Assembly: GCF_007565055.1 (NCBI RefSeq)
Contig: NC_044553.1
Span: forward strand, 124,394,978 to 124,458,977
Direction of reading: 5' to 3'
DNA length: 64,000 bases
DNA from: Rhinopithecus roxellana
Taxonomy: Eukaryota > Chordata > Mammalia > Primates > Cercopithecidae
Shown: positions 23,292 to 35,694 of the stretch, one piece after another
How the letters are laid out: each line of letters begins with the position of its first letter
How positions within the stretch are numbered: position 1 is the first letter of the stretch
Notes under the pieces: generated by a model
Databases searched by the model: none
The model's input: the letters and a program-made list of their open reading frames with translations, nothing else
Told to the model about the DNA's origin: nothing
Translations under genes and position numbers: made by a program

Positions 23292-24130
23292 GTTTCTTTC
23301 TTCTAATTGCACTGACTGAGACTTCCAGTAAAATGATGAAGTGATGATGGCAGCTTTCTTTATTTCTTATCTCTAAGGCAACATTTTCATTATTTCACAT
23401 ATGATGTGTAATGGAAGTTGTTTGTAGTGATTGTTTAAATTCCTATTTCCAGCCTGCTAAGTTTTGTTTTGCTAGTTTAAAAAAATAAATCATGCATAAA
23501 TATTGAATTTTATCGTATGACTTCTGTTTTGGGGGAAGACCGTATGAGAGAACTCCCTTATTCTGTTAATACGGTGAATTATCTTGATTGGTTTTTGAAT
23601 GTTGAACCAACCTTATTTCCTTGACTGAACTCAGCTTGCTCGAGCTGAATCTCAATTCTGTTTGTTAATGTTTTCTTCAGGATTTTTTTTATTGTATATT
23701 CATGAGGGAGACTGGCCTTTACTCTTCATTTTTCAAAATGTCCTTGTCAGATTTTTATATAGAGGTTACACTTCCTTCATAAAACACTATGGGGGTTAGT
23801 CCCTCTTCTGCTTTTCTGGAAGCATTTATTTAAGGCTGGTGTTATTTCTTCAAAGGTTCAGTGGAATTTACTAGTGAGGTCATCTTGGCCTGGAGTTTTC
23901 TGGTAAGGAAAGTTTGGAATTCCAGAGTCAGAAGCTCCTAGAATTATTCAAACTTTGTGATTCTTCTTGCATCAGTTTTTCTTGGTTGTGTTTTTCTAGG
24001 GATTTGCCCATTTTCTGTGTTTTCTGGTAGTCTCTTTCAGTCTTTTTCATATCTGCAGGGAAGTGCTTTGCTATTGTTCATACTTCTGAGAGAGCACAAG
24101 AAAGCTGGTTTGGGAGTCCTGAGAGAGGTT
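23292..24130 (-). mobile_element. Old LINE-1 remnant, antisense
   Basis: Antisense L1 ORF2 wording continues from before the AluY: CCAGTAAAATGATGAAGTG, GGCAGCTTTCTTTATTTC, TTCATGAGGGAGACTGGCC, GGAATTTACTAGTGAGGTC. Frames are broken. Confidence 0.6.
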
Positions 24131-24866
24131 GGAGCCCAGGGCAAGGATACTGCCAGGTTGGTATGACATGGAGAGCAAGAGAAAAGGAAGAAGCAAGTTC
24201 ATCTCCTCTCCCCACTTTGCAGGCTCCCTCCATTGCCTCTTACTGGAAGAACCCAATAGAACACCATCTAACAAAAGAAAACCACAGCTTAAAGAGCCCC
24301 CACTCCAGCGTCAGGGAGCAGTGGATTTGAAATTGAGAAAACATAGCTTAATTACCAGCACACCCTCCTGCCTCAATATTTTCACTGTCCTCTTCATCTT
24401 GTCCCACCTGGAGGAGAAACCCTGGGAATCATATTTCTTTTAACTCCTTCGCCCTTGTCTTCTCCTTATTCCTGGAGTATGCTGAGATCGTTTGGGGCTA
24501 GGACCTAACTAAACTTTTCCTTATTTCATTTCAAGAATCCTCAAGAACACTTGTGTTATAACTTACATTCACGTTACCCTTGTGCATGAAGATTTAAAAA
24601 TAAATATGAGATTCACTCTCACTATTAATCACTGCACTCTGTCTTCTCCCTTGGGCCCTTGCTCTGATCTGGCTCTTTGGTAGTGTATTCTGGAGTATTT
24701 GCAGAGTGTGTGCAAGGAAGCTCTGCTTCCTGACTGCAGGTCCAATCATCCATTTCTCTGTAGTTGCCTGGTGGAGGATTCCTCATTGGTTCTTTCTTCT
24801 CCCTAGCCACTAAATGTTAGCCCATGATCTATTACTTTCCATGATTGCAGGTGAGAAATGTGATAT
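24131..24866. other. Single-copy-like DNA
   Basis: No exon or repeat recognised. Confidence 0.4.
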
Positions 24867-24882
24867 TAGACTGGTTATTTCT

Positions 24883-25180
24883 TTTTTGTTTGTTTGTTTT
24901 TTAGATGGAGTCTCTCTCTGTCACCCAGGCTGGAGTGCAGTGGTGCTAACTCAGTGCAACCTCTGCCTCCTGGGTTCGAGCGATTCTCCTGCCTCAGCCT
25001 CCCGAGTAGCTGGGAGTACAGGCATGTGCCACCACACCTGGCTACTTTTTATATTTTTAGTAGAGATGGGGTTTAACCATGTTGGCCAGGCTGGTCTCAA
25101 ACTTCTGACCTCAAGTGATCTGCCCGCCTCAGCCTCCCGAAGTGCTGGGATTACAGGAGTGAGCCACCACGCCCTGCCCC
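24883..25180 (-). mobile_element. Full-length Alu, antisense
   Basis: A perfect 16-bp target-site duplication TAGACTGGTTATTTCT lies at 24867-24882 and 25181-25196, and the tail is (TTTG)n-like. Confidence 0.97.
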
Positions 25181-25196
25181 TAGACTGGTTATTTCT

Positions 25197-25944
25197 AAAA
25201 GCAACGTGTTCTTCCTGGAACACGTTGTCTGGAAGCTTATATGATTTTCCTCCCTATTCTGAAAATTCGGAAACTTTGTGAGGATGTGTCTAAATTCAGC
25301 GTTTTCAGAACCTTTCAATCTTAAGACTCGACTGGTTTTGTTTCTTTGGCATTTCTTTGTTTATTCTCTCATACTTTTGTTTTCTCCCTCAAATCCTATT
25401 ATTTACACAGGATGCCTCCTCCTGCATCCACCCTCCATATCTTGATCTTTAACTCGTGATTCTTAGTTCATTAACTTTCTGTCTTGTGTTATGGGATACA
25501 TTTTTCATTTTATCTTCCTAAAATCGTAATTTGGTTTTTAGTGGGGACTGTTCTCTTATACAGTACCTCTACTAAATTTTTAAATGAAAAAGTCAAGCAT
25601 TTGGAGTTTCTCTTAGGATCCGGGAACAACAAAACAATAAAAAAATCAAGCCTTTTTCCATCCTGACAGCATTTTTCGTGCTCTAATAATCTCTCTTTAT
25701 GTGTTCTCATTGTTTATATTATATAGTCTATTTCCGTTTCTGTCATTAGTTCTGCTCTGTAGTAGCCATCTGTTCTAGAATTTGGCTGTCTCCTTCCTTC
25801 AAACCACTGTCCCTCTTAGGGGGCACATGAGTTTGCTGTGCTGCCTCGTTTTGGTGGGTGTGGAGTTTCCCCAGTGCTGGTTTGGGCCCAGCTGTCGGCT
25901 GTGATAACTAAAATCCCCCCCAGGCCGTGGTGGATTGATAGAGA
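25197..25944. other. AT-rich DNA, probably old LINE-derived
   Basis: 25240-25720 has the look of a decayed antisense LINE but no diagnostic motif. No gene was recognised. Confidence 0.35.
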
Positions 25945-26082
25945 TGGAGTGGGGCATGATGGCTCATGTCTGTAATCCCAGCTACTGGAAAGGCTGAGGC
26001 AGGAGAATCGCTTGAGCCCAGAAGTTCGAGGTTACGGTGAGCTATGCTCTAGCCTGGGTGACAGAGCCAGACTCTGTCTCCA
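25945..26082 (+). mobile_element. Partial or monomeric Alu, sense
   Basis: GGGGCATGATGGCTCATGTCTGTAATCCC jumps directly to the right-arm wording AGCTACTGGAAAGGCTGAGG and ends CTCTGTCTCC plus A tail. The total of about 138 bp fits either a fossil right-monomer type or an Alu with a large internal deletion. Confidence 0.85.
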
Positions 26083-26133
26083 AAAAAAAAAAAAAAAAGA
26101 AGAAGAAAAAAAAAGGAGAAGAAGAAGAAGAGA
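26083..26133 (+). repeat. A-tail with GAA trinucleotide expansion
   Basis: The Alu tail runs (A)n then AGAAGAAG, (A)n and (GAA)n units, all purine. This is the type of tract that can expand in primates. Confidence 0.9.
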
Positions 26134-27046
26134 CAGAGGCAGATAGGGTGGGAGATAGGGTGGGATTGTGATTGTTTCCCCTCCACAGTTGCACTGGCAA
26201 ACTACACTGTCTCTTCTCCTAATGGTGAGGGTGGGGAATAGTCTTTTCAGAATCAAGTAGAGTTTAATTGTCCTCAGTATTACCTTGCAACTTCTCTTTC
26301 AAGTGTGCAGGACGGGCTCCCTCTCATCTGCTCCAGAGCTCTCAGATAGGCCAGCTGACCCTACTGTGGCCTGGGATACCTGCTTCTCACCCTGGGGTCT
26401 GCCAGAGATGCAAACTGTCTCCAGACTGCTTGACTTTTGGTCCATAGATTCTTGCTGGACTCTGGTCTTTGGTGTCAGCTCCTCGTCTGAGCATGACCCT
26501 CTATCATAGGCCATGGGGAGCAACAGTGGGTCATCCTCTGGACACACCCCTATACCAGGCATCATCAGTGACCACTGGAGGCAAGAGAACATCTGGCTGG
26601 TTGGCCTGAGGCTTTCAAAGCTCATCTGTCCCCTGGCCATCACCATATTGAGACCAGTTATAGCCAAGAAACAGTTAAAGGGCAGACCTGGATGTACTGG
26701 AGGAGTCCAGGCAACAAGAACAGACTGATATGCCTGAAGCCCTGTAGAGCCTCGGATTAAAACTTCCTGTCTTCTTCAGGGGCCAAGATTGTAGCACATC
26801 ATGGGGTCTCAAGAGTCAGGGATCAGCAACAGGCAATGTGACAGGCATCTAAAATACCGAATTCATGAGGTAGGTGGAGAAGAGATGACTTGCTGGAAAC
26901 AAGGAACAATTTGAAGAGTGCTGGGGAGCTTGTGATAACCCCTGAGGTCCAGTGTGCAGTGGGAGAAAACTTCTTGATGGAGTATCCTTGATGGATACCC
27001 ACAATGGACCACTGGCTGAGGATAGGCATCATTCAAGTTAGGATAA
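26134..27046. other. Unassigned GC-moderate DNA with a 122-codon antisense frame
   Basis: 26299-26667 on the minus strand is open for 122 codons and has a protein-like acidic/serine-rich composition (SDEELTPKT segment). I recognise no family and see no splice or promoter context. It may be a decayed repeat or pseudogene fragment. Confidence 0.3.
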
Positions 27047-27434
27047 TGTATTAGTCTGTTTTTGTGCTGCTGATAAAGACATACTCGAGACTGGGTAATT
27101 TATAAAGAAAAAGAGGTTTAATGGACCTCTTTTTCAAGCCTCTTAAAAAAGAGGTTAATTTCACGTGGCTGGGGAGCCCCCACCATCATGGTAGAAGGCA
27201 AAAGACACGTCTTACATGGTAGCAGACAAGAGAGAATGAGAACCAAGTGAAAGGAGTTTCCCTTTAGGAAACCATCAGATCTTGTGAGACTTATTCACCA
27301 GCATGAGAACAGTACGGGGGAAACCTTCCCCATGATTCAGTTATCTCCCATGGGGTCCCTCCCACAACACATGGGAATTATGGGAGCTACAAGTCAAGAT
27401 GAGATTTGGGTGGGCACACAGCCAAACCATATCA
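27047..27434 (-). mobile_element. MaLR (THE1/MST-type) solo LTR, antisense
   Basis: Starts TGTATTAGTCTGTTTTTGTG and ends CCAAACCATATCA, with interior blocks CATACTCGAGACTGGGTAAT, CCATGATTCAGTTATCTCCC and GGGTCCCTCCCACAACAC. The size, near 390 bp, fits THE1/MST LTRs. No internal viral sequence adjoins it. A short GAGGTT/CCTCTTTTT duplication disrupts 27110-27155. Confidence 0.88.
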
Positions 27435-28652
27435 CATGATGTCTGTGACATATGAGGATACGTCTTTATAACTTCCAAACAAATCCTGGCTGTCTAACCT
27501 ACAGACTTGAGCTATCTGGGCAAACCATAGACCTTCCCCCTTTCTCAGGTCCCAGGTAATATCGAAACATCTCTTTGCCTTAGAGAGGGAGGCAGACTAC
27601 CAACCTGTAGTCTCACATTCTTGAGCTGTAGTCTACCTGAACTTGAGCAGCATTTCATGCTTACATTCAAATATCCGTAGATCTCAGAGACAGGTGGAGT
27701 GGGTTGGCACAGCTTCACCAGGTGAAGTCTGTTCCTCTTGTTGGGACTCCTCAGTCTACAGATGTCACCTGGGAGGCTTTGGGGTGGCTTTTGCCTGCAA
27801 GTGATATAAACCAATTCACACAAGCTTCAGTAATGAAGGAAGTTATCACGTCAAATGGCAAGTCCAGAGGGGGGCTGCCGCAGGGTTAGCTGGTTCAGCA
27901 GCCTCGCAAAGTCAAGGACCTAGAATCTTTCCGGGTTTCCCCTCTGCCAGTTTCAGTGTGTTGATTTGGTGGCTTAGCTCTACTCAGTCATGAGACAGTT
28001 GCCCCTGCTTGAGGCAGTACATGCAGATGCCTGGTATGGGGGTCCAGTAGAACAGGAAAGTTTTCCTTCTTTTTTTCCTATAACTTCTTTTTAAGAGCAA
28101 GTAAACATTTCTCAGATGCCCCCCAAAATATCCCTTGCACCTCATTGGCCAGAGCTGGGTCACATGTCCACTTGTAAACCCGTTGCTTATTGTTTAACCT
28201 CCATTTTAATAGGCTGCATTATTTATTTATACATTTAGAAAATATCATCCTTGAGTAAGACTAATCAGGTAAAACTGTAAATGGATAATAAATTACAGTG
28301 AGTTCAGCAGAATTTCTATAAATTACATCTAATAATCACACCTCAGTACAAAGGATTAAGCATAACAGGTGTATTCACATTACTATGTGAAGTTTCCCAA
28401 TGAACAGCTTTTAAATATCCAGAATAACCATGTTGAATTAGATAATTTGCTTAGAGGTAAATATGAAAGGAAAATAAATACATAAGAGTATGAACCTCTG
28501 GGATAATGATAAACAATTGAACAGCTCAAGAAAATTTCACGGGTACATTTTTAATGACTGGTTGAATCCTAGGAAGCAGTTAATTCATTAATATTTGGTT
28601 TCCCAACCACCTGTCTCAAACATGTGGGATTAATAAATTCTTAAAAAAAAAA
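27435..28652. other. Mixed DNA; old repeat likely at about 27775-28190
   Basis: 27785-28190 (GCAAGTGATATAAACCAATTC ... CATTGGCCAGAGCTGGGTC) reads like a common ancient repeat that I cannot name. 28190-28650 is AT-rich with nothing recognised. Confidence 0.4.
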
Positions 28653-28945
28653 GGCTGGGCACAGTGGCTCACACCTGTAATCTCAGCATTTTGGGAGGCT
28701 GAGGCGGGCAGATCATGAGGTCAGAAGATCGAGACCATCCTGGCTAACATGGTGAAACACCATCTCTACTAAAAAATACAAAAAATTAGCCAGGCGTGGT
28801 GGTGGGCGCCTGTAGTCCCAGCTACTCGGGAGGCTGAGGCAGGAGAATGGCATGAAGCCAGGAGGCAGAGCTTGCAGCGAGCCGAGATTGCACCACGCAC
28901 TCCAGCCTGGGAGACAGAGCGAGACTGCGTCTCAAAAAAAAAAAA
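28653..28945 (+). mobile_element. Full-length AluY-like, sense
   Basis: GGCTGGGCACAGTGGCTC start, both arms and an A tail are present. The GGTCAGAAGATCGAGACC and GGAGAATGGCATGAAGCC variants are AluY/Sc-like. Confidence 0.95.
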
Positions 28946-30039
28946 GTACTGCTTCTCAAAAAGGGTGCCCAAGTTTATCCATGCAGATGAAGGGATGGTG
29001 TTGCCGACCTCAAAGGGCAGCAAACCATCAGAAAACCTTTCATGCATTTTGGGTTGTCCTTCCTATGGGGGTTTCCTGGCTGCTGGAGGCAAAGCTGCAG
29101 CCAGGTCAGCTGAGACATCACCAGGCGGCAGGGTCCTTCTGCTGTCTTTCTTCCTGATGAATGTGATTCTCACTTGCCTGGGGGGTGTTGGCTGGTTTGT
29201 CTTTTATAATCCACGTGCTGACATGTGTCTGCCAGGGAACATCTTTGTATTTATAAGGTTGCTATTTTTTCCTGAGGTTACAGAGTCCATTCTGTCTTCC
29301 CCGTATCCTGCCTCTTCCTTCCCCAGGCCGCCTTTGTACCTCCTTCTGTCCAGCTGAGATTAAGCTTGTTTATTTCCTGGAACGCCATTCTCCCTTATTT
29401 TCTCTGTTCAAGGCTTTTGACAGCTCTACAGAGCAGTCAAAGCATATCATGCAAACTCAAGGAATGGAAGTTTCCTTTCACGTTAGGTTTCTGGGGGCTC
29501 CCCTCTCAGGGGGCCAGGGACTTCGTAACAAATGAGTTGGTCAGCCTCTCCTAGTGGAGTTGTCACTATGCTGAGCATGATTTACAAGTTTTCAGAGAAT
29601 TGGAGTAGAGATAGGTGTTTCAATGATCTAATAGAACTGAACATGGTAGATTGAAATATTTGTTTTTAATCATGGGTACTTCAGGATCACATATATACAT
29701 AACTCAGGGGTTTTACTGTGAAATGCAGATACATCAAAACAGAAATGTGAGAATTCTAGCTCAGCACAGGCTTTACTCATTTTAACAGTTTTTCATACTA
29801 AGGAAAGCAATGATCACATTTCTGCAATATCTTTTTTTTTTTTTTTTCCCCAGGCGAGCAAAAGAAAGTCTAGATAAGAAATTGGGTTGCCCATGTACAA
29901 AGGACACACCACCTGACTTTCTTGCTCCCTCCAGATAGAAAGCTACAACATCATTTCTCATGTTGATATAAAGTTTGTAAAAATAGTTTTTTGGAGGAGT
30001 AATAAATTCACTTGTCCACATTAACTAGCATCCCATGTA
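28946..30039. other. Single-copy-like DNA
   Basis: 29000-29360 is GC-richer with overlapping 100-160-codon frames but no recognisable protein motif. A poly-T run lies at 29831-29846. Confidence 0.4.
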
Positions 30040-30405
30040 TGTGGATCTGTAGACTTAATTTTAAGATGTCAGTGCTACCCAAATTGATCTACAGACTCAA
30101 AACAAGCCCTATGAAAATCCCAACTGAGGCCAGGTGCGGTGGCTCATGCCTGTAATCCTAGCACTTCGGGAGGCCGAAGTGGGCAGATCATGAGGTCAAG
30201 AAATCGAGACCATCCTGGCCAACATGGTGAAACCCCATCTCTACTAAAAACACAAAACTTAGCTGAGCGTGGTGGCACGTGCCTGTAGTCCCAGCTATTC
30301 AGGAGGCTGAGGCAGGAGAATCGCTTGAACCTGGGAGGTGGAGGTTGCAGTGAGGCGAGACCGTCCCACTGCACTCCAGCCTGGTGACACGGCGAGGCTC
30401 CATCT

Positions 30406-30444
<39 letters not shown>

Positions 30445-30660
30445 CCACTAAATTTTTAGCAGGAATTGACAAGGTGATTCTAAAATTCCTATGGAGATGG
30501 AAGCGACCTAGAATAGCCATAATAATCCTGAAAAATAACAGAACTGGAGGACTCACACCTTCTAATTTCAAAACTTACTAACACTGTGCAGTAACCAGGC
30601 AGTGTAGCAGTGGCACACATCCACATATGTGATGGGCTGCGGTGTCTCCCCCAGAATTCG
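30040..30660 (+). mobile_element. Old LINE-1 ORF2 fragment, sense, split by an Alu
   Basis: Sense L1 ORF2 wording precedes the Alu (GTCAGTGCTACCCAAATTG, CCTATGAAAATCCCAAC) and resumes after it (TGATTCTAAAATTCCTATGG, GACCTAGAATAGCCATAATA). It is broken by stops and is L1M-like. Confidence 0.8.
30128..30442 (+). mobile_element. Full-length Alu, sense, with a 36-bp A tail
   Basis: GGCCAGGTGCGGTGGCTC start, two arms, and an uninterrupted run of about 36 A residues from 30407. The long pure tail suggests a young or re-expanded tail. Confidence 0.96.
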
Positions 30661-32079
30661 AAAGACTCAACCTGAGACTTACAAACTGTGTGTGGAAATA
30701 AGTTCTTGAAGTGGATTAAGTTAAAATGAGGCCTTTACAGTGGGGCCCTGATCCAATAGGACTGGTGTCCTTATAGTCAACAAAAGGAGGAAGAGACACC
30801 AGGGATGTGCATGCACAGAGAAGGGCCAGGTGAGAACACCATGAGAGTGTGGTCATCTGCAGGCCGAGGAGAGAAGCCTCAGCAGGAACCAACCATGCTG
30901 ACTCCTCGGTCTCGGACTTGGAGCCTCCAGAACTGTGAGGAATCACTTGGTTGTTTAAGCCCCCAGGCTGTGGCGTTCTGCTTCGGCAGCCCCAGGAAAC
31001 CAGTGCACACGTAGAGCCGTGGATTAGAATTGAGAAATAAATTCATACATCTGTGGTCAACCGATTTGCAGAAAAGAGGCCAGGGATATCCAGCGGGATA
31101 AATGGAAGAGGGTCGGTGCTTCGCCCTTTCCTCTGTGGGTCATGTTGTTGGGAGTCTCTGGAAACGTATGAGGCTGGCAAGTAGCAGGAGGCCCAGCGGG
31201 TGTTGCTTTTCTGGCCACGGTGCCTCAGAGGGCGCACTGTCTACATGCTGTTGAAGTACCACGAAGGGCCTCTTGCAGCCCGGGCCTCACAGGAGGCAAA
31301 CTGCTGGCTCTCCCAACCTTGAGGCCTGGCAGCACTTGGCCTGCCTGTGAGGCTCTCCTGAAGAACGACAGCCTGGAACAGGGTCTTGGAGGACTATTCT
31401 CAGAAGGGGGACAGCTGTGGACTCTCTCAGAAGGGAGACACAGGCTTCTGCCAGCACAGACCCCACAAGTACCACACCATCCTTGCTTTTCCCAGGCCTT
31501 GGGAAGGGGCAAGCCCTCTTCTCCGCATGAAGTTGCTAAGCTCTCACTTGTGTCTCAGGGAGGGAGGAACCCTGTGCTGGATCTCTCTTCTGCAGATCTT
31601 GGAGAACCCAGAGCCCTGAAAGCATGCCTGCTGTGGTTATTAGTCTAAGGGAGGGAGCTGCGGTAGGGCAGGGGTGGGATCAGAGAGGCGGGGCCTGTGG
31701 CAACCCATCTCCCCAGGACTCCTACAGTCATCTCTTTCTCTCTTTATGGTTGTTATCTCCCTCAAGACCACCAGGTATGCATACATGGGGTCTTTCTTGT
31801 CTGCCTTGAATATTTTTATTTTTTCTCTAATGTTATTTTTTTTCCATTTGAATGTGTTCAGTTTTCTCATAACCTATCTGCATTGCTCCTGTCTGGATAT
31901 TGGCTTTGTCAGCTCTGCTTGTGGACATAGCTCTTTCCTGTGCATGTCTCTCTACTTTAGGCCAAAGCGTAGTCTGGAAGAATGAGGTTTCTGGCAACTT
32001 GTGTGGTATAGCAAGTGGTCAAATGCTTTGGGTTAAATATGGAGAACACAGACACTTTAGAGTAGCAGATGCTTTAAGG
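30661..32079. other. Single-copy-like, GC-richer DNA
   Basis: 31100-31700 is GC-rich and contains a 142-codon plus-strand frame at 31220-31648 and antisense frames, none resembling a known protein. No CpG clustering like that at NSMCE3 was seen. Confidence 0.4.
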
Positions 32080-32359
32080 CAGGGGTCCCCAAACCCCGGG
32101 CTGTGAACCAGCACCAGTCCGTGGCCTGTTAGGAACCTGGCCATACAGCAGGAGTTGAGTGGCAGGTGAGTGAGCATGACTGCCTGAGCTCCACCTCCTG
32201 TTAGAGAAGTGGCAGCATTAGATTCTCATAGGGCCGTGAGCCCTACTGTGAACTGCGCAGGCAGGGATCCTGAAACCATCCTCCCACCTCCGCACCTTCC
32301 GTGGAAAAATTGTCTTCCACAAAACGGGTCCCTAGTACCAAAAAGGTTGGGGACCGCTG
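32080..32359. mobile_element. hAT-Charlie non-autonomous transposon, MER1-like
   Basis: Terminal inverted repeats CAGGGGTCCCCAAACC (left) and GGTTGGGGACCGCTG (right) bound a 280-bp element. Flanking 8-bp duplications CTTTAAGG and CTTTAATT match at six positions. Interior blocks CCGTGGCCTGTTAGGAACC and GCATTAGATTCTCATAGG are characteristic of this element. Confidence 0.9.
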
Positions 32360-32431
32360 CTTTAATTTATATTCCAAGTTGTGTAAAACTCCTTTCTGCA
32401 AAGATAAATCACCAGATTAGCTCATTTATAC

Positions 32432-32729
32432 TTTTTTTTTTCTTTGAGACGGAGTCTCGCTCTGTCGTCGCCCAGGCTGGAGTGCAGCGACACAATCTCG
32501 GCTCACTGCAAGCTCCGCCTCCCGGGTTCAAGCGACTCCTGCCTCAGCCTTCCGAGTCGCTGGGACTACAGGCACCTGCCACCAGGCCTGGCTAATTTTT
32601 GTAATTTTAGTAGAGATGGGGTTCTGCCATGTTGGCCAGGCTCGTCTGGAACTCCTGACCTCAAGTGATCCGCCCGCCCCGGCCTCCCAAAGTATCAGGA
32701 TTACAGGCGTGAGCCACTGTGCCTGGCCC
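32432..32729 (-). mobile_element. Full-length Alu, antisense
   Basis: Poly-T start, GAGACGGAGTCTCGCTCTG, and an extra GTC triplet in the CTGTCGTCGCCCAGG segment. Approximate target duplications ATTTATACTTT and ATATATACTTT flank it. Confidence 0.95.
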
Positions 32730-32739
32730 ATATATACTT

Positions 32740-35360
32740 TACATATGGAAAAGCACAGCTCTTCATAATTTGTCTCTCCCTTACCCCTGTTGCCACCAAC
32801 TCAAATGATGAACTCATTCCCCAACCACAGAACACTGGGAAGAAACATAACAAAAATGTCACATTGTTTTCAATTCACCTCTCATTATATTCAAAACTCC
32901 TCATTATTAACCTTCCCTAGCTCCAAAGTTTCATTTCTTACTACCCTCTTTTCCCCTGAATAATAGGATTGGCTACTGATTCAGCCAGACCTTGTTCACT
33001 TTCAAGTGACAGGAACCAACTCAAAGCAGATGAAGCAAAAGGAGATGCTCTAGTAATTCATTATCTCCAGGAGTCTGATCTTGAACTCAGCATCCAGGGA
33101 TTCAAATGGCAGCATGAAGATTGTTTCCCACGTCCTAGATCTCTTTTGAGTTGGCTTCGCCCTGAGGCAGGTTTTTCAGAAGCAAGGGCCCAGGTGGCTA
33201 GGCTTACATCACCCCTCAGCTTGTTAGCGCAGAGGAGCGAGAATATCTATCCGAATATCCTGGAAGGATGCTGACTGGACTTCTGGACCAGTCACTGTGT
33301 CTGGCCTGCATCCTGTGCACTCAGGAAAGGAAGGCAGAGCCCTATACTAAGGTCTCTTAAAGGTGGGAAGAGGCTGTTCCTAAAGGGAAAGGATACAGAA
33401 CAGAGGGGTTAGCAACCAAGCAAACAAAGAGAATCTTAGTGACCACTATCAAGACCGTGGATGTTTGTAATTTTATAACTTAATAGGCCCTAATAATTTT
33501 CCAAAGTAAAGGGCCCTGGATATCTGGAAGACGCATTTCTTGAAAAGAGAGTCTAAGACCAGGCTTCTGGGCAAATGGCTGCAATGCTTGGAAAGCACTA
33601 TGTTACGAAGGCCCACCTGTCCACTCGCTTCCACCAGCCAAGGGAAACTCTGTTGCTGCTTCATCGAAATATTCATTTATGAGGGACAAAGTGTTATTAG
33701 GTAGTCTACCATGTGATCTAAGCAGGAGGGATCTTTGCTATGAATGAATATATGTAACTGTCGTAAATGTGTGGACACAAGGGACTTTATTGCAACCATT
33801 AAGATGTCTGGATCACTTTTCCTGCTGTCTACCCACCAAAATAGTATTTGCCTCCCAGCTCCCTTGCTCACATGCTGCACATTGGCCCACTTTCTTCCAC
33901 TGGAAAAGGCAGAGAACAGCTCATATGTGGTGGCTGCATGCTTTGATCATTGCCTTTCTTCTTAAAAAGTCCTCACCTGCTTGTAGCACTGTGTTGCTGT
34001 CAGAAAAATGAAAGCGTTTTTCTGATTCACAAGCAATACCATGAATGAAGAGGAGAATCTGGTAAATAATAAAGATGATTAGAGTTTCTTGGCAGGCATT
34101 TGCTATCGAAAAGACAAAACATTTAATTACTGTTAACATCTAAAGAGCAATTTGTAGTAGGCATTTCCTTGTCCTTTGCACTTGAAATCTTAGCTAGCTT
34201 AGCTTTTGCCTCAAAGAATTTTGATTTTTTCTTTTGGGTCTAGTAATAAAAGCATGAAGGTCATTAACATAAAGTGTTTGAAAATGTTTTTCTTTTTTAG
34301 CCACTTGTCTTTGTGACTTCACTGCCTGAACAGAAAGTCACAAGTGCCATATTCAAATCACACTGAATTTATTGAACATGTGAATGTGCATAGCTGCTAT
34401 GGCATAGTGTCACTTTGAAGTGACACTTCATTGAAAATATATTTTTCATTCATCTCCCAAGCAAGAAAATCAGGGTTGATTTTGATTTTTAAAAGCAAAT
34501 TAACTTTAATAGCACCTTGATATATGTATTTCTTTTCAGCTCTTTTGATTTTTGTGTACATGTGTTTTGCTGCAGTGAACATCTTTCTCATCGTTCTACT
34601 GAAAGATGGCAGAATATGCCCAAAATATGCCACTTTGGCATAAGGATTACTTTGAGCTAAAGGCACTTGAAAAATAGCAGATGCAAGAAGGCCATTTGAA
34701 TTTCCTCTTTTCTTCCTGAAAGCAGGCGATAAAAACTCCCATGTGAAAAATAGCTTTACTGTACCAAGAGGAAAGAAACATTACTCAATGCGGAGTCAAA
34801 GCCAAGTGAATTCTGTACAAACAACTTTGTTAAAATAATTATCTCCCTTTATCCTCCCCACATAATTTACTTTTCCCACAGTTACCTCTCTTTGTTCAAC
34901 CAAATGTAAAAGCATTTAGGTTTTGCCACTTCTTTGGGTCTTCATTTCCCTAAAGAGCGCTCCTATGTCCTGTAAAACTTAAATGAAGTTTGAATGCTTT
35001 TCTCCTGTTAATCTATTTTATGTCCATTTAGGTCTCAGGTCCAGCTGGGACCCTTTGAGGGTGGAGGGAAGGTTTTGTCTCCCCTGCAGTATACACAACT
35101 TTGTGTAGTCCTCAACTATTTTCCTTAACAGAAATCCCTGGAAAGAAGGAAACTGTTAACTACCCTGCCAGGACCTGTGCTAGGTACTCACTTAATCTTG
35201 GTGCCAGGATTAGTTGACTCATTTTGTTGACTTGGAGACTGGAGCGTGGAGGTGTTTCAGTAGCTCTGCCAGTATCATACAGGTTTCTAATGTTAGTTCA
35301 TCTGATCCAAAAGCCCTTACTTTTTCAAGGACACCATGTCAATGTTTGCTCTGAATCAGG
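32740..35360. other. Long mostly single-copy stretch
   Basis: 32960-33260 may be a decayed repeat (CAAGTGACAGGAACCAACTC). 33470-35000 lacks any recognised repeat and is AT-rich with no exon evidence. Such Alu-free DNA upstream of a CpG-island gene can hold regulatory sites, but nothing specific is visible. Confidence 0.4.
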
Positions 35361-35560
35361 ATACAGTTAAAAGCCCAGTCTCTGGAGGCAGATTGGCTGT
35401 GTTCAGATCCCAGACCTACCACTTACTTGCTGTAGAACCTCAAAACTTAATAATTTTCTCCTGTGCCTGTTTGTGAGAAGAGAAACATAATAAATGCACA
35501 TGCCTCATAGGTTTGTTGTGGGGATTAAATGAAGTCATACCTGTAAACTACCTGGAATAA
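35361..35560 (+). mobile_element. MIR SINE, sense
   Basis: Follows the MIR order: CTCTGGAGGCAGATTGGCTG, TTCAGATCCCAGACCTACC, CACTTACTTGCTGTAGAACC and the end segment ATAGGTTTGTTGTGGGGATT. It is about 200 bp and heavily diverged. Confidence 0.85.
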
Positions 35561-35694
35561 GGTCTAGTAGTCCCCCCTTATCTGTGGAGGATGTGTTCCA
35601 AGACCATCAGTGGATGCCTGAAATCGTGGACACACAATTAGGTACATTGTGTACCCTAAGTACACAATGTTTTCCCCTATACATAGATGCATAC

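Noticed and set aside
24814..25281. 155-codon plus-strand frame
   Set aside because: Almost entirely Alu-derived sequence in the antisense orientation; a typical spurious Alu frame.
31220..31648. 142-codon plus-strand frame
   Set aside because: Overlaps open frames on the opposite strand and has no recognisable family feature; probably chance in GC-rich DNA.
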